This document shows positions 23,301 through 35,700 of a stretch of DNA of 64,000 nt, one piece after another. Position 1 is the first letter of the stretch. Every line of letters starts with the position of its first letter. The stretch is from Zygnema circumcarinatum (Eukaryota; Streptophyta; Zygnematophyceae; Zygnematales; Zygnemataceae), in assembly GCA_037447605.1 (NCBI GenBank), contig CM074816.1:2164241-2228240 (forward strand), in the 5' to 3' direction. The notes beneath the pieces are model-generated. The model searched no databases. It saw only the letters and a program-made list of their open reading frames with translations, and was not told the origin of the DNA. The position numbers and the translations under genes are program-made.

Positions 23301-26300
23301 TTTGCGAGAGGATGTGTGCAGGCGCGCGTTCCTCGGATGGTGGGGCGAGCTCAAACGTTATGGCGGCCAGCTCCGCCTGCGGTACGGCCGCCTGCTACCG
23401 CAACCTGCCAAGGTGGCACGCGCACACCTCAGCCTGCACCTGCTCACACTCAAAATGGGAGGGCTCTTCTTTGCAGTGCTAGTATCGTTGTGTACCCAAA
23501 CTCTATGCGTGCGACCACCATGATGGACAAGAACGGTGCTTGGTTAGAAGCTGCTGCGAAGATGGTGTTGGAAACATCTTTACTGATTGACTTGTTGTGT
23601 TGGACACAGCGTGGAGACGCACGATTTGCGATTTTATGGAACGGAATTGTGGAGAGCTTCCGTGAAGAAGATCTGATCTCCAATAGGTGCACCATCGTCT
23701 GCTATAACGTGGTGCTCATGTCCCAGATACTTTGGCCCATCCTCAATCTTTTTGTCCGCACGATTGCGCTTCATTTGATTGAATTGGGGAAAGGCCCTTT
23801 TTCCTTCCTGCAGAGAAGTGGAGCTGCTGAAGATTCCCGAGCCCCTGTGGAGACTGTCCGTACCACAATGGCCAGCTCTACTTCTTGCAAATGAGGTGTG
23901 TGCAATCTCGCGGAAAGGCATCACCCACGGTAATTTAGCATACAGGACCTCCTTAGAGTAGCAGCTCTGTTGTATAATTGAGGCAAATGAGCGTTGTTGC
24001 TATTCTGCACGAGAATGTTTTCGTCTGCGCTGACGCATCTTTGGAAGGCAAACTTCTTCGTGGCACCTTTTTGTTCATAGTTCTTGCAAAACATAATCTG
24101 TTTCGGCATCAACACTGCGGACTTTAACTTGCTGGACAGGAGTTTCAGCACAGCTTTCAAAATTGCTCGCTGAATCCTTTTGAGTCATAGAACTCCAGAG
24201 AATAACTCGATCGCTCGTATTCTCTGCACTATCCCAGCATGCATGCTCTGCTCGCGTGTTGCAGAGCATCTTGCGAGATGCTCTGCGGCGCATGCTTCGT
24301 TGACAAGTTGTGGAGTCCCATGGCTTAGCACGAAAGCAGAGAGGCAGAGGCAACAAAGGTTTCTGACATTACTTCCCACCCGCATGCAGCTGATGCGCGC
24401 TGTGACGCTAGCCAGCGCGTGGAGGGGCAGCAGCAGGAGCCTGTGGCGCCGGGTGTGCGCGAAGGAGTACCGCCGCTGTGCCGTTATCGAGAGCTACGAG
24501 GTCCTCAAGTGCGTGCTGCGGCGCATAGTGGCGGCGGAGGCGGAGCGGGCGATGCTCGCAAAGGTTGTGGAGGTAGTCGACGCGGCGACCGCTGCAGGCA
24601 CAGGGCCCGACCACGACTTTGGAAAGTCCCTGCACGCGGAGGCCCTCCCTGCTGTCCGTACAAAGGTGGCGGACCTCCTTTGTGCCCTCAGCAAGCGGCC
24701 CGAGCAGGGGGCAGCCGGGGGAGTGGTGAAAGCTTTGCAGGACCTGCACGAGGTTGTGGTCAACGACCTTTTTAAGCCCGACGTTCTTCGCATGCTACAA
24801 CAGCACAACGTTTTTCCGTCGTCTTCAGCTTCGCCTCTTTATGTTGATGCCATAACTCTTCCTGCGGCAACAGACGATGCTTTCTATAAGCAGGTTGTGC
24901 GGCTGCAGACGATTTTGACCACCAACACCCCGATGTTGCAAGTCCCGGCTAATCTCGAAGCTCGGCGGCGGATGGCCTTCTTTTGCAATTCTGTGTTCAT
25001 GGACATGCCGTCAGCGCCGAAGGTGGAGCACATGCGCTCGTTCTGCGTGATGACGCCGTACTACAAGGAAACGGTCGCGTTCAACAAGAAGGAGCTCACA
25101 ACTGAGAACGAGGATGGCATCACCACTCTCTTCTATTTGCAGAAGATTTTTCCTGATGAGTGGGAAAACCTCGAGGAACGACTGGGATGCAAGCAACGTC
25201 AGATGTGGCAGATGGACGGCGGCCATGAAATTTGTCTATGGGCATCCTACCGGGGCCAAACATTGACTCGCACAGTACGAGGAATGATGTATTATCGACG
25301 GGCTTTGGAGATGCAGGCATTGCTGGAGGAGGGAGAGGATGGGGACGAGCCATCAGGGTTCTTACGAGATTTGGGAGAGAGAATTGCAGGCGAGGAAAGT
25401 GTCGCTCTCCTACCAATCCGCAGTCATGTCCAGAGGGCTCCGACTCAATCCGCACGGGCCCGGATGCTTTGCAATTTGAAGTATACATATGTGGTCACTT
25501 GCCAGGTGTATGGCAAGCAGAAGAAAGAAGGCGATCCCAAGGCCGCAGCCATCTTGGAATTAATGAAGAAGTATGAGGCACTGAGAGTGGCTTACGTTGA
25601 TGACGAGGGCGGAGCAGTATACTCAGTTCTTGTCAAATGGGATTCCGTTACAATGGCAGAGCAGGAAGTGTATCGCGTGCGGTTGCCCGGACCCATGAAG
25701 CTGGGAGAGGGCAAGCCGGAGAACCAAAACCATGCCATCATTTTCACAAGAGGCGATGCTTTACAGACAATTGACATGAATCAGGTAGAGTGACCCCACA
25801 GACATGATTTTCACTGACAGGTGACAATTGGCACATTCGACATGGAGAATGTTTTTCATAGGCGTGTACCTCTCACGTGTTCGGTGTTCTAAGCCTGCCG
25901 GAGCCCACTGTTGAACAGCGATTCGCATGCCATTCTGCTGATTGTCGACCAGACGTAGGACGGCAGAATGTGGGCAGTGCCCCTAACCGCAGCAGCGGTG
26001 TGCAGGAAAACTATTTGGAGGAAGCCCTGAAGCTGCGTAACCTCCTTCAAGAGTTCGATCGTTTCGCCGGTGTGCGGCGGCCCGCCCTTTTGGGCCTGCG
26101 CGAGCACGTGTTCACGGGGGGCATCAGCTCGCTTGCAGGGCTCATGTCGGCGCAGGAGACGGCCTTTGTCACGCTCGGTCAGCGAGTGCTGGCAAACCCG
26201 CTCAAGGTCAGCAAGATGCTCCTTCTTCTACCTTCCTGCATAGAGGGGGCGGGCGGCGGGTTCAGTAAGGGTTCAGTAAGGGTTCAGTAAGGGTTCAGTA

Positions 26301-29300
26301 AGGGTTCAGTAAGGGTTCAGTTAGGGTTCAGTAAGGGTTCAGTAAGGGTTCAGTAAGGGTGAGGAAGGGGTGCCGCTTCTGGTGGGGGGGGCACTCACGG
26401 TTGTTCTCTGTCATGGCTGCGAGTTTTGGGTTTCTCCATTGACAACAGACTCTCTCCTTACACGTGCCAGGTCCGCATGCACTATGGCCATCCTGACGTA
26501 TTCGACCGCCTATGGTTTATCACACGGGGCGGCGTCAGTAAGGCGTCTCGCGTTATCAACATATCGGAGGACATATTCGCCGGATTCAACTGCACACTTC
26601 GCGGCGGCACAGTCACTCATCACGAGTACATGCAGGTGGGCCATGGCTGCCGAAGCTGGCAGGGGAGGCTCCATGATCAGGCACTTGTGGGAGAGTTAGT
26701 AGCCTTATCGCCTGAATCATTCGGGAAGACCGGCTGCTGAAGGCACAAAGCTGCACGGCCATGCTTACATTTCATTGCAAGCAGAGTGCAGTCAAGTCTC
26801 ATGCATGCCCGTCTCGCTCCTCCTGTTGGGTCTTGTCCACTTGTCTTAATTGCGATGCACAGGATGGAGGTGGGACAAATGCGGGCTCAATTGAACAGCT
26901 TTGAGCACGTGTTTGCGTGTGGGGGTGGCGCAGGTGGGGAAAGGGCGCGATGTAGGGCTGAATCAAATAGCGCTTTTTGAAGCCAAAGTCGCCAGCGGCA
27001 ACGGGGAGCAGACACTGTCCCGCGATGTATATCGGCTTGGTCACCGGCTTGATTTTTTCCGAATGCTATCTTTTTACTATACATCCGTGGGGTTCTATGC
27101 ATGCACGATGCTGACTGCTTTCACTGTATATGCGTTTCTATGGAGCCGATGCTACCTGGCATTATCAGGCGTGGAGGATGCGCTAGCATTGGATACAAAC
27201 AAATTCAGTCAAAAAGCACTGATTACAGTGTTAAATCAGCAGTTCCTTGTGCAGGTAAGGGGAGGACCGCTATACAGTCTTCTAGTATATGCAAGCGGGC
27301 AGATGATGATGATGTGTTTGCCTCTAAATTGGCATTCTGGCTTTCACTGATGTTGTAATCTTCCACTGCCGTTGATGCAAGACCTTAAGGACAAGCATGA
27401 GAGTGAAGCGATGATTTATGTGTAGGCAGAAGTTCTGATGGGATAAAAGTTGTACATTGAAACTTTTTGAAGAAGGGCAGGAGTAATATACGCTGATTAG
27501 AGGCTGTTGCTCGAGCCTTACGGTGCGGATCGATTCAAATCTGCAGATTGGAATCTTCACCGCACTCCCCATGATTATGGAATATGCCCTCGAGTTCGGG
27601 TTTCCAGCAGCATTGTGGGATTTCTTCCTGATGCAGCTCCAGTTGGCTTCTGTCTTTTTCACCTTCTCTCTGGGCACAAAAACACACTACTATGGCCGCA
27701 CTATACTCCATGGGGGTGCCAAGGTTGGCCGCCTCTCCCTCCCCCGCCTCAGAGAGGGCATCTATCTGTGATGCGCATGTGTAGGTTTATGGTTTTCAGG
27801 ACATTTGGAATGAAGTCTCAGTGCGTTGGTGGTGTTGGGAGGGCTGCAGTACAGGGAAACAGGCCGCGGTTTTGTTGTCCGGCACGAAACGTTTGCTGTG
27901 AACTATCGCATGTATGCACGGAGCCACTTCGTCAAGGCCTTCGAGCTCATGGTGCTACTTATTATTTACCAGTCGTACACGAAGCTCAGCTCGGGGCTTT
28001 CCTATTACCTCCTCACAATTGCATCCTGGTTTCTCGCTCTTTCCTGGATGATGGCACCCTTCGTATTCAATCCATCTGGGTTCGATTGGCTGAAGATGGT
28101 AGATGATTGGAAAGATTTCTGTGCCTGGTTGTGGCGCAAAGGGGGGGTGTTGGCGAAGGAGGAGGATTGCTGGGAAGTTTGGTGGAAGGGGGAGAACATC
28201 CACCTGCGTACTACAGGCCCTTGGGGACTTGTCGCAGAGGCCGTTCTTGCACTGCGGTTCTTCTTGTTTCAGGTTAACCACTAGGCCGGCTCGCCAATGC
28301 ATTGTTGCCCTGCTTTATATTACCCGATGCGTTGAAGCTGGGTATCCCTCCATCTCTTTCTGCTGCGTCTCGGTTCTCCTGTTTGTCAGGGTCTGTGCCT
28401 CAGAGCGGAGTTGTATTGCGGAGTCTCTTTGTTCCTATGCGAATGCTGACTAACTCGCACACGTGACATTTGTTTCTGTTCGTTTGCAATTCCCAATTCT
28501 GCCGTTCTGTTCGTCGCTGTGCTGCAATGCCACAGTGGGGAATCGTTTATCAGGCAAGTCTCTTGTCCTCTCACTGCGAATTTGTAAAGATCTCTACAGA
28601 AGCTTAGTGGGCAGGCTGCACCTAAGTGGTGGGGATCGTTTGGCTGCTCCATTCCAGACTACCTTCGTCTTTCCCTCTCCACGGCAGGAGGTTGGCGAAT
28701 GGCGGAGGGCAACCCCTCCCCTTGTGCAGAAATCTTATTCTGATGAGATCACTTTTTGAGTGCTGATTTAGCGTTGTCTGTCTGCGTCTGCGCAGCTGCA
28801 AGTGACGTCAGGGAGCAGCAGCGTCCTCATCTACGTGTACTCGTGGGGCTACTTCGTGGTCCTCGCCTTCGTCTCCGTCACCTTGAGCGTTGCGAGGGAG
28901 CAGTTCTACGAGAAGCGGCACTTGACGTACAGAGTGGTGCAGCTTGCGGTGTTCCTCTGCGTGGCGGGAGCGGCCCTCGCCGCCCTCCTCCTCACGAGTT
29001 TTGACGTGCGGGACATCTTCGCGAGCGCGGTCGCGTTCCTGCCGACGGGGTGGGGCCTCCTCCAGCTCGCGCAGGTCCTCGCGGCGGCGCTGCCGGGGGG
29101 GGAGGAGTCGCGGCTGTGGGCCGCCGCGGTGGTGCCGACCGCGCAAGCGTACGAGCTGCTGCTCGCGGCCGCCGTGGCGCTGCCCGTGGCGGTGCTCTCA
29201 TGGCTTCCGGGCGTGCAGGACATGCAGACGCGCATCCTCTTCAACCAGGCCTTCAGCCGCGGTCTGCAGATCTCTCGCATTCTAGTGGGGAAAAAACCCA

Positions 29301-29314
29301 ACCCGGGATTCTGA
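17302..29314 (+). CDS. CalS2: callose synthase paralog, 28 recognised exons, no Vta1-like N-terminus
   Basis: Second 1,3-beta-glucan synthase, divergent from CalS1. The exons chain in frame: 17302-17400, 17574-17693, 17784-17873, 18084-18182, 18274-18438, 18613-18747, 18903-18979, 19271-19337, 19651-19761, 20197-20329, 20669-20792, 21199-21397, 21489-21541, 21763-21823, 22128-22206, 22350-22393, 22768-22854, 23104-23198, one probable small missing exon, 23610-23686, 23814-23895, 24390-25784, 26006-26206, 26471-26635, 26934-27254, 27547-27723, 27850-28272, 28536-28553, 28796-29314. Landmarks are YNIVPEDAS at residue 15, [19 protein letters not shown], the large catalytic exon, [13 protein letters not shown], and FNPSGFDW. 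Total is about 1,750 residues. The protein begins at the YNIVP motif, so the Vta1-like region of CalS1 is absent unless an upstream exon was missed. A phase break between 23198 and 23610 implies an unfound exon. UDP-glucose use is inferred from the family. Confidence 0.94.
22400..22672. repeat. (CTCCTCCCT)n satellite filling a CalS2 intron
   Basis: About 270 bp of imperfect CTCCTCCCT/CTCCCT units occupy most of the 22394-22767 intron. The intron is bounded by the LICLWAPAILV exon and the YVMDIQIWY exon. All frames through the repeat are open, but it is low complexity and not coding. Confidence 0.9.
24390..25784 (+). other. Unusually large single exon (1,395 nt) of CalS2
   Basis: It encodes 465 residues from LMRAVTLASAWRG to TIDMNQ, covering the first part of the catalytic domain. 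Acceptor atgcag|CTG and donor CAG|gtagag are phase 0. CalS1 encodes the same protein segment in eleven exons (8484 down to 5386), and the two outer boundaries coincide exactly. The other CalS2 exons are 18-519 nt. Confidence 0.95.
26261..26359. repeat. 11-bp minisatellite, nine units, in a CalS2 intron
   Basis: Nine head-to-tail copies of ttcagtaaggg, exactly 99 bp. The sixth copy has one change (ttcagttaggg). It lies in the intron between exons 26006-26206 and 26471-26635. The unit resembles the plant telomere unit TTTAGGG with an insertion, but is not one. Confidence 0.95.
28536..28553 (+). other. 18-nt microexon of CalS2 followed by a GC donor
   Basis: tgccacag|TGGGGAATCGTTTATCAG|gcaagt encodes WGIVYQ in phase 0, between exons ending FFLFQ and beginning LQVTSG. 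CalS1 has a longer exon (about 1591-1537) encoding [17 protein letters not shown] at the same place. The donor is GC rather than GT. Confidence 0.8.
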
Positions 29315-29721
29315 TTCTGGTTCTCGACGTAACATTGTAAAGGTTTCGGCCGACTCATTGGAAGCTTTTGTTATCCGTTTGTGGTCGTGCTGTTTCAGCC
29401 GAGAGGTGTTCGCAGAGGCATTGATGTGCTGTCGAGTAGGATAGGCTGTGGCCGACTCGTCCGCCGAGACATCACCTGACATGCACTGATGGCTTCCAAC
29501 GGAGCAATGCTACAAGTCAAGTCTTTGACATGTCCGGAACGCCACAAAACATTTTCATATCAACTCATCTAAAGGAAAAGGGAATTTGCAAAATTTCAAC
29601 GAGCAGCTGTTCACGCTGCTCGTCACAACTGAAGCAATGCCGCGCTTGAGGAAATAAGGACAAGATATTAGGCTTGCGACCCCCAGGGTCCCAACTGCAT
29701 TTTTCTGCACCGATCTTTCTG
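29315..29721. other. Convergent intergenic region CalS2/GT47-1
   Basis: The two stop codons face each other 407 bp apart, so this region holds both 3' UTRs. A TGTAA element, the algal-type poly(A) signal, occurs at 29336-29340, 22 bp after the CalS2 stop. No gene is seen. Confidence 0.5.
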
Positions 29722-32700
29722 TCACCGGTTCTGTGCCGGAGTACGGCACTCTTGAGGCACACCGAGGTCTCTCTCGACGTCGCGCCGTGCTCTCCTCCAG
29801 GGGTCGTTGTGCAGCTTGTAGTGTAGAGCCTGGCCAAGCAGAGGACAACACACAGCGCAACAGGCATCAGCCCTGCGACCTCGTCTGTAACGCACGCCAG
29901 TCGCCCCTCAATTACTGCTGACTTCAGCCACGCAGGCTGGCAGGCAGGCAGGGAGTCTGCCGGCACCTAACAACACATCAGCCGGGATTCATCCCACGAG
30001 TGGCGGCCGCTACACGCAAAGAAACCATTTGCAGAATTATTCCGCATTCCTTTCTTTCAATTTACCCCTCCCCATGCTCAACTCCGTGTACAGCAACAGC
30101 TGAGAAGCGACGCTGTCAGAAGTCAGAGAAACCCACCTGAAGAAGTGTGGCCACTGCGTCGTCATCCCGGAGCTCTTCAACCTTCTGTGCCCACATCTCG
30201 TTGTGCCCATACCATTCTCGCTGCCGCCGCGCTTCTAAGCGCGCTCCCGAAAGGTAGGACCACCGCTGCCAGACCGTGCGGATGGCTACCAGCATGGCCC
30301 GCACACGCTCCTCTGGAATGCCCTGTGGAGGGCGAGGAAACCAAGGTGAAAGATTAGACTGGCAGGTGAAACTTTCAGTGGTGCTAGATGCGCTTACATC
30401 GGAGCATTGTTTAGGGAGACCTGAGTGACAAAGAATGCACAACCAGATGAAATTGCATCCAGAGCGGTGCAGACCTTGTGAGAAGGGTTTGGGAAATCCC
30501 GTGCTACTGTAGTCGAACTCTTTGAAGAACACATTTCCATCTATGAAACCCACCTAGCAGCCCACTATGGATGTCAAATGCGCGATTTCTTCAACTAAAA
30601 TGCATTGAAGCAGCTAAGAACTTCTATAGCCTTGCCAGGGGGTGATCACGACGATGCCTCGCATGACAGGCCGAGTACGCCGAGCGCCGACCGTACAGCG
30701 CCGTAACACAAAGCTCACCTGCTGGTTGTCATTGCTCGATATCTCAAAGGAAGGAATTATCCTTCCAAGGAAGGAAGAAAGGGAGCAATCCAGACTAGGA
30801 AAAGTGAAGGAAGGAAGATGAGAGCGAACCTTGAGGATCTCAATCATGTTGGGAATGTCGGCCTCTGCCACACGCACTGTGAAGGAGGAAAAATCAAGTA
30901 GGTTCTCATATGCCATCTGGATGCCATCTTGGATAATGACAGGGATGCAGCCATGCAACATGCTATCCTCCATGCGGGCGCTGAAGCCATCTCCGGGAAA
31001 CACGCCGCAGAAGCGTGACGACGACAACTGGCAAATGGCACCAACCCATCCACACCAATCACTTAGTTCCACTTTCGAGCAATGTTGAACTTAGGACAAT
31101 GACTCCTCAAGCTCAGCCCAGAATCAGGCTACAAATCGGTCTCATCGACATGCTTGTAGACATGTGCGGTTTGCAACGGCACCGTAGTGATATCTTATAA
31201 ACTCCTGATATGCGAGCAGTTTCTGGCTGATTGGCAAGCTAGGTGGCCGACAGAACATTGCGATGATGACGGCCGGATGTCACAGCCATCACAGCAGCAA
31301 AGGCAACGCAACAAACTAAGGACACTCGAAATGCCGCTTGCATTCGGAATCCAAAGTTATGGGGTGAGAATGCTTAACCCTTCACAAACAAAGGATGACA
31401 AAATAACGAAAAAGAGAAACAACGACAAACAAAGCAACAACCAACCGAGAAAGTCGCTGTTCGACAAATGATATCAACTTAAGTGAAAAGATGATAGGTG
31501 ATTACTGGAGATAAGAAGGTGAATAAGGAAGACGCAGGTGCTTGCACCCTCGCCTGGGAATTTAATCATTCGCGTACATTGTAATACGGTTAGAGAAAAA
31601 CGACGGATCTTCTTGCACATTCATCAGGCACATACCCAGTTGCTACGCAACAGCACAGTGAGAATGTGATTTTCTCCGTAACGGCGAGCAAAAGCATAAG
31701 TCTGCACGATGCCCGCACCTGCTCTCCGTACTCGTCAGACCGAAGATTCGTAACAATGACTCCATCCTCTGCTTTCAGTCCCAGCTTGCCCTGAATATTG
31801 GGAGTAGATGCGAAGTAAGCTGCCACCTTTTGCCGAATGCCCATACTGTACCTGCATTTCGCAACCACTTACCTTCATAAATCATTGGATCATTGCATCA
31901 TTGGAGATGTGCCATGTGTAGTGGTACTCAACCCAAGACACTGAGGGACTTCAGAAAATCCTTCATAAAACAACACTCAAACTGGGTCATTCCATCCAAA
32001 AAGATGCATACACAGGTGCAGCCCAATAGTTTATTTGTACATATGAACTTCCACTTTCTTCAACACACATGGCATATTTAGGTGGAGGCCGCCACTTGCG
32101 ATGGACAAGGATCATATACACCTCAACCCCTCACAATCCAAGGATTGGTATTTTGCAAGTTTTGACAAACTAGAAGGTCAGAAAGGCCCGACTAGAAAAT
32201 CACTTGCAGAAACAATCTCCAAGTTGGAGAGCGAACGAACAGTGTCTCCCTGTTGTCTCTTTTGTCTCTCCTCCATCCTAGAGCTCAGGCCTCACAAGAA
32301 GAGCTGATAGAGACAGGACTCCATTTTTCAACTCCCAAAGAATGAGAACTCAGGTTACCACAAAGTTGGGTGAGCCACCATACTCCGGCTCCGGTCGATC
32401 TCCATGGTCAGCCCCCAGGTTTCCATTGAAGTAGAAAAGAGTACGCCGCTCCTCGAAGGGCCTGCAGATGCTCTCAGGGGTTGCACCACAGGCAACACGT
32501 CATAAACAGGTTAGCTAGCCCATAAAGATCCTAATTTTGAAGTCTTTCTCCCTGAAACAAACCGTACAGACTTTGACAAGCCATAGGAACTTCCAAGCAT
32601 GGATGCGCACTGTACCGAGGTACTACCACAGCAGTTTTCCATGCATGCCACAAACCCTGTCAATAAGATATGGCTTTCCGCTCAAAACAAAATTCGTCTG

Positions 32701-35700
32701 TCAAATCCTACGCTGAAAGGTTACATAGTGAAGCCATAGCTATCAAGGACCAAGATCTGGTCTGCTCCAACAAGGAATGCGAACCGTGCCTGTTCCAGAA
32801 CCGATTCTCGATGTGTCTCAAGTTCGGGGGCTTCCATGCGGGCATGACCAGGTCCTTGTCAGGGTCAAAGCACGAGTGGTTTCCTCGAACATTCCGAGGC
32901 ATCACATCCCAATTGTCAGCCCTGTATGCCGTGGTAGAGTGCTTGTGGCTAGCCATTGTGTTGCCCCATGGAGAGAGCATTATGCTGCTTCGGATAGCTT
33001 GGGGAGCATAGCATGCGCCTTCGTCCCACGGGAAAACCTGCATTCAGTCGACAAGGTCAACACGGCGCACTTGCTTCAATATGGCACCTCTGTTTCAAGA
33101 ATCTTCAGTTAGTAAAGAGAGAACTGGCGGAGCATGTCTACCTTCTGTGTTGAAAAGGTAGGGAGAACGAGAGGATTAATTTTGCTAGGAAAAATCTGGG
33201 ATCTCACAGCAGCCTAATGGGTGATGTGCATCAACGTGCAGTGCATCCAACTTCGTATCACGACACGTGCACACTATAGCAACAGTAGGAAATGAAAGGT
33301 AGGAGCCAATTGATAGCCAGGAGCTTGTCTTTTGAAACTGTACGGCAGAAAAAGCAATCTTTACTAAAAGTAAAACAATTGAACAATAGCGGTGCATGAG
33401 AGCCCACCCAGAGGTGATCCCGCCCGCCACTGCGATTCCAATAGGGATGCTCGCGGCTGATGTACGCATGAGAGCGCAGGATGAAGTCCGACGAGAAGTA
33501 CGGCCGGACTCCTTTGAACTTACCCTGCACTCGCATGGAAGTTACTTTGACAACTGAGGTAAGGAAAGTGACGGCGTGCGCCATTCTCATGGACAATATT
33601 GCACCCAACACAGATCGATGGGAGGGAGACGATAGAGTCTGGGATAGGCAGAGTCAGTACTGCATTCCATATGAGCAGCCAACAACAGTTATTATGTGCA
33701 GTGCATCCTAATCTTCGCCCTTCGAGGATGAGCAAATGGACCTGCATGTTCATCCTTGGAGTTTCATCGGCGCGGCTGATGATGCATCCCGAGAGAACAG
33801 GCACATAGAAATAGTCAGCTTCATCGCCATTGGTTGTCCGGTGAACGCTTGACAATAATGACTCGTATATGATTAGCTGCAGCACGAATCCCCACAAAAA
33901 ACAGAGGTTGAGCTACTCTCCTACGAGGAGCTTTCTCAATACACTTTTGAAGCAGAAGCAGATCTCACTACTCCACCTTGTGTGAGGTAACCGTACCTCC
34001 ATCCCGTAAAGCTGATGCCACACAAACTCCGTCATGTTTTCTGCATTGTACATCCATGGAACACAGTAGTCGCGTAGCAGCCGACCCTGCACACAAACAC
34101 AGCTGTAACATTGCAGTAAGGAGCTATGGCTGGCTATCCCATTTACATGGTAGACGCTCTTTGCTTGAGGAAATCTGAACCAGTGACCTTGACATCACTT
34201 TATTCCCACTTTGAATTCAAACCGGCTATAAGTATCATCGATAATCCCTTGTCCGGATAGGAGTGACTTCGATTCACCTGAAGGTGGTGAAAATTAAACT
34301 CTACGGGAAGGTCATAGACATAGATCAAGGGCCGTCGACGCTCCACGCGATATTGGGACCCTTTGGAAGTGGAGAAGAGGACGTTCTTCAAAGATTCCCA
34401 TATGTTAGAGACTGGCTTCAAAGGAAAAGCGGAATCCCCCTCCAACCATGGAAGTCGCAAGTCCCCCTCCCGGGGGGAAGAGGCAGAAGGGACGCTGCAA
34501 TCAATGCCGTACCATGCCTCCTCACACTGCTCTTTTGCAGTATCCAGAATTTTTTTCATGAATGTCATGGCACATCAAAGTCAAACAGGGCAGCTGCACG
34601 TGAGCACGTCATTTCAGATCAAACGCATCCAAGGACGAGACTGCTGGCAGACTGTCTAAACGCCATGTGAAATTGAGCTTTCGGATCAGTGATTCCTCAC
34701 ACAAAACCCTGCCGAGAATCTTCATCCTCTCATGTTTCACATAAAGTACCCAGCAAAGAATAATTTCTCAAACTCTAACACTCACAAGCCTTCTCCTTTG
34801 GTCAACACGATCAGTTCACCACCCTGGCACTCTCCAAGAGATAAGATCCATAGCATTCCGCAAGCAAGACCCCTCCCCTTTACTTCAGCAAGTAAGAAGC
34901 TGACACCTGGCAGTATCCGTTGTTGCAGGTGCCATGCCTGCTGCACCCATTGACGCAGTACGGCTGAGTGGCGATTTCGCAGAGGTCTCCCGCCTGCCCG
35001 TCGAAGGGGCAGCCGCAGTACTTGCGAGGGCGCGCCCTGCCGCGGGGAGAGGCGAAGCACCATCCCGGCTCGGCGGGGTCGGGGGAAAAGAGGTCATCGA
35101 GCAGCTGTTGGGTCCAAATCACTCCTCCGCTTCTGCACACTCGTCCCCAACCTCCATCGCCATCTGAACCCTGCCAACGTGACTTAAGAGTCTTCAGGAG
35201 TTATGCAAAGTTAAGATGGAGTTCATCACGATTTCTGCATCGCATTCAGCAGATTTTGATACGAGGTTCGATTCATTCTTGAATGATTGAGTTCAAACAA
35301 CCATCTCCAGAGTGGTTGGAAAACTGACAAGCATAAACCGGACTGGTGACTCAACCCGCCTCTTTAGCAAAAGAAAGTACTATAGAGTGCCCCCCCTGAC
35401 ACTAACGTCTTAAAATGTCCTGTAATGTAAAGTAATTTTCAGTTATAGCCGGTGAACGAGCCACCAGTTTGATGACTTCAGATTCTGTCTCTAAGAGAGA
35501 TCACTTACAGCTGAATTGTACCGCACTGTTCGACAATGGGCCGCATAGGATATGGAGTGTCAGGTCCACATCGACACATTGCAGTCTGTTTGTCGCAGAA
35601 AGCAAGGCAAGCTGACACAACCCAAGGGGCTAGCTCCTGCGTAGCATTACGAATGGGCTTGTAATTGCATTCCAGCTCATCCAACTCTGCACAGTCTGAG

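Noticed and set aside
26261-26359. Interpretation of the minisatellite as a true telomere or chromosome end
   Set aside because: Unit is 11 bp and not TTTAGGG. It is only 99 bp, and coding exons of the same gene continue on both sides.
598-29314. CalS1 or CalS2 as pseudogenes because of many in-frame stops in raw translation
   Set aside because: All stops fall in introns. Exon chains keep frame and conserved motifs to the C-terminus in both genes.
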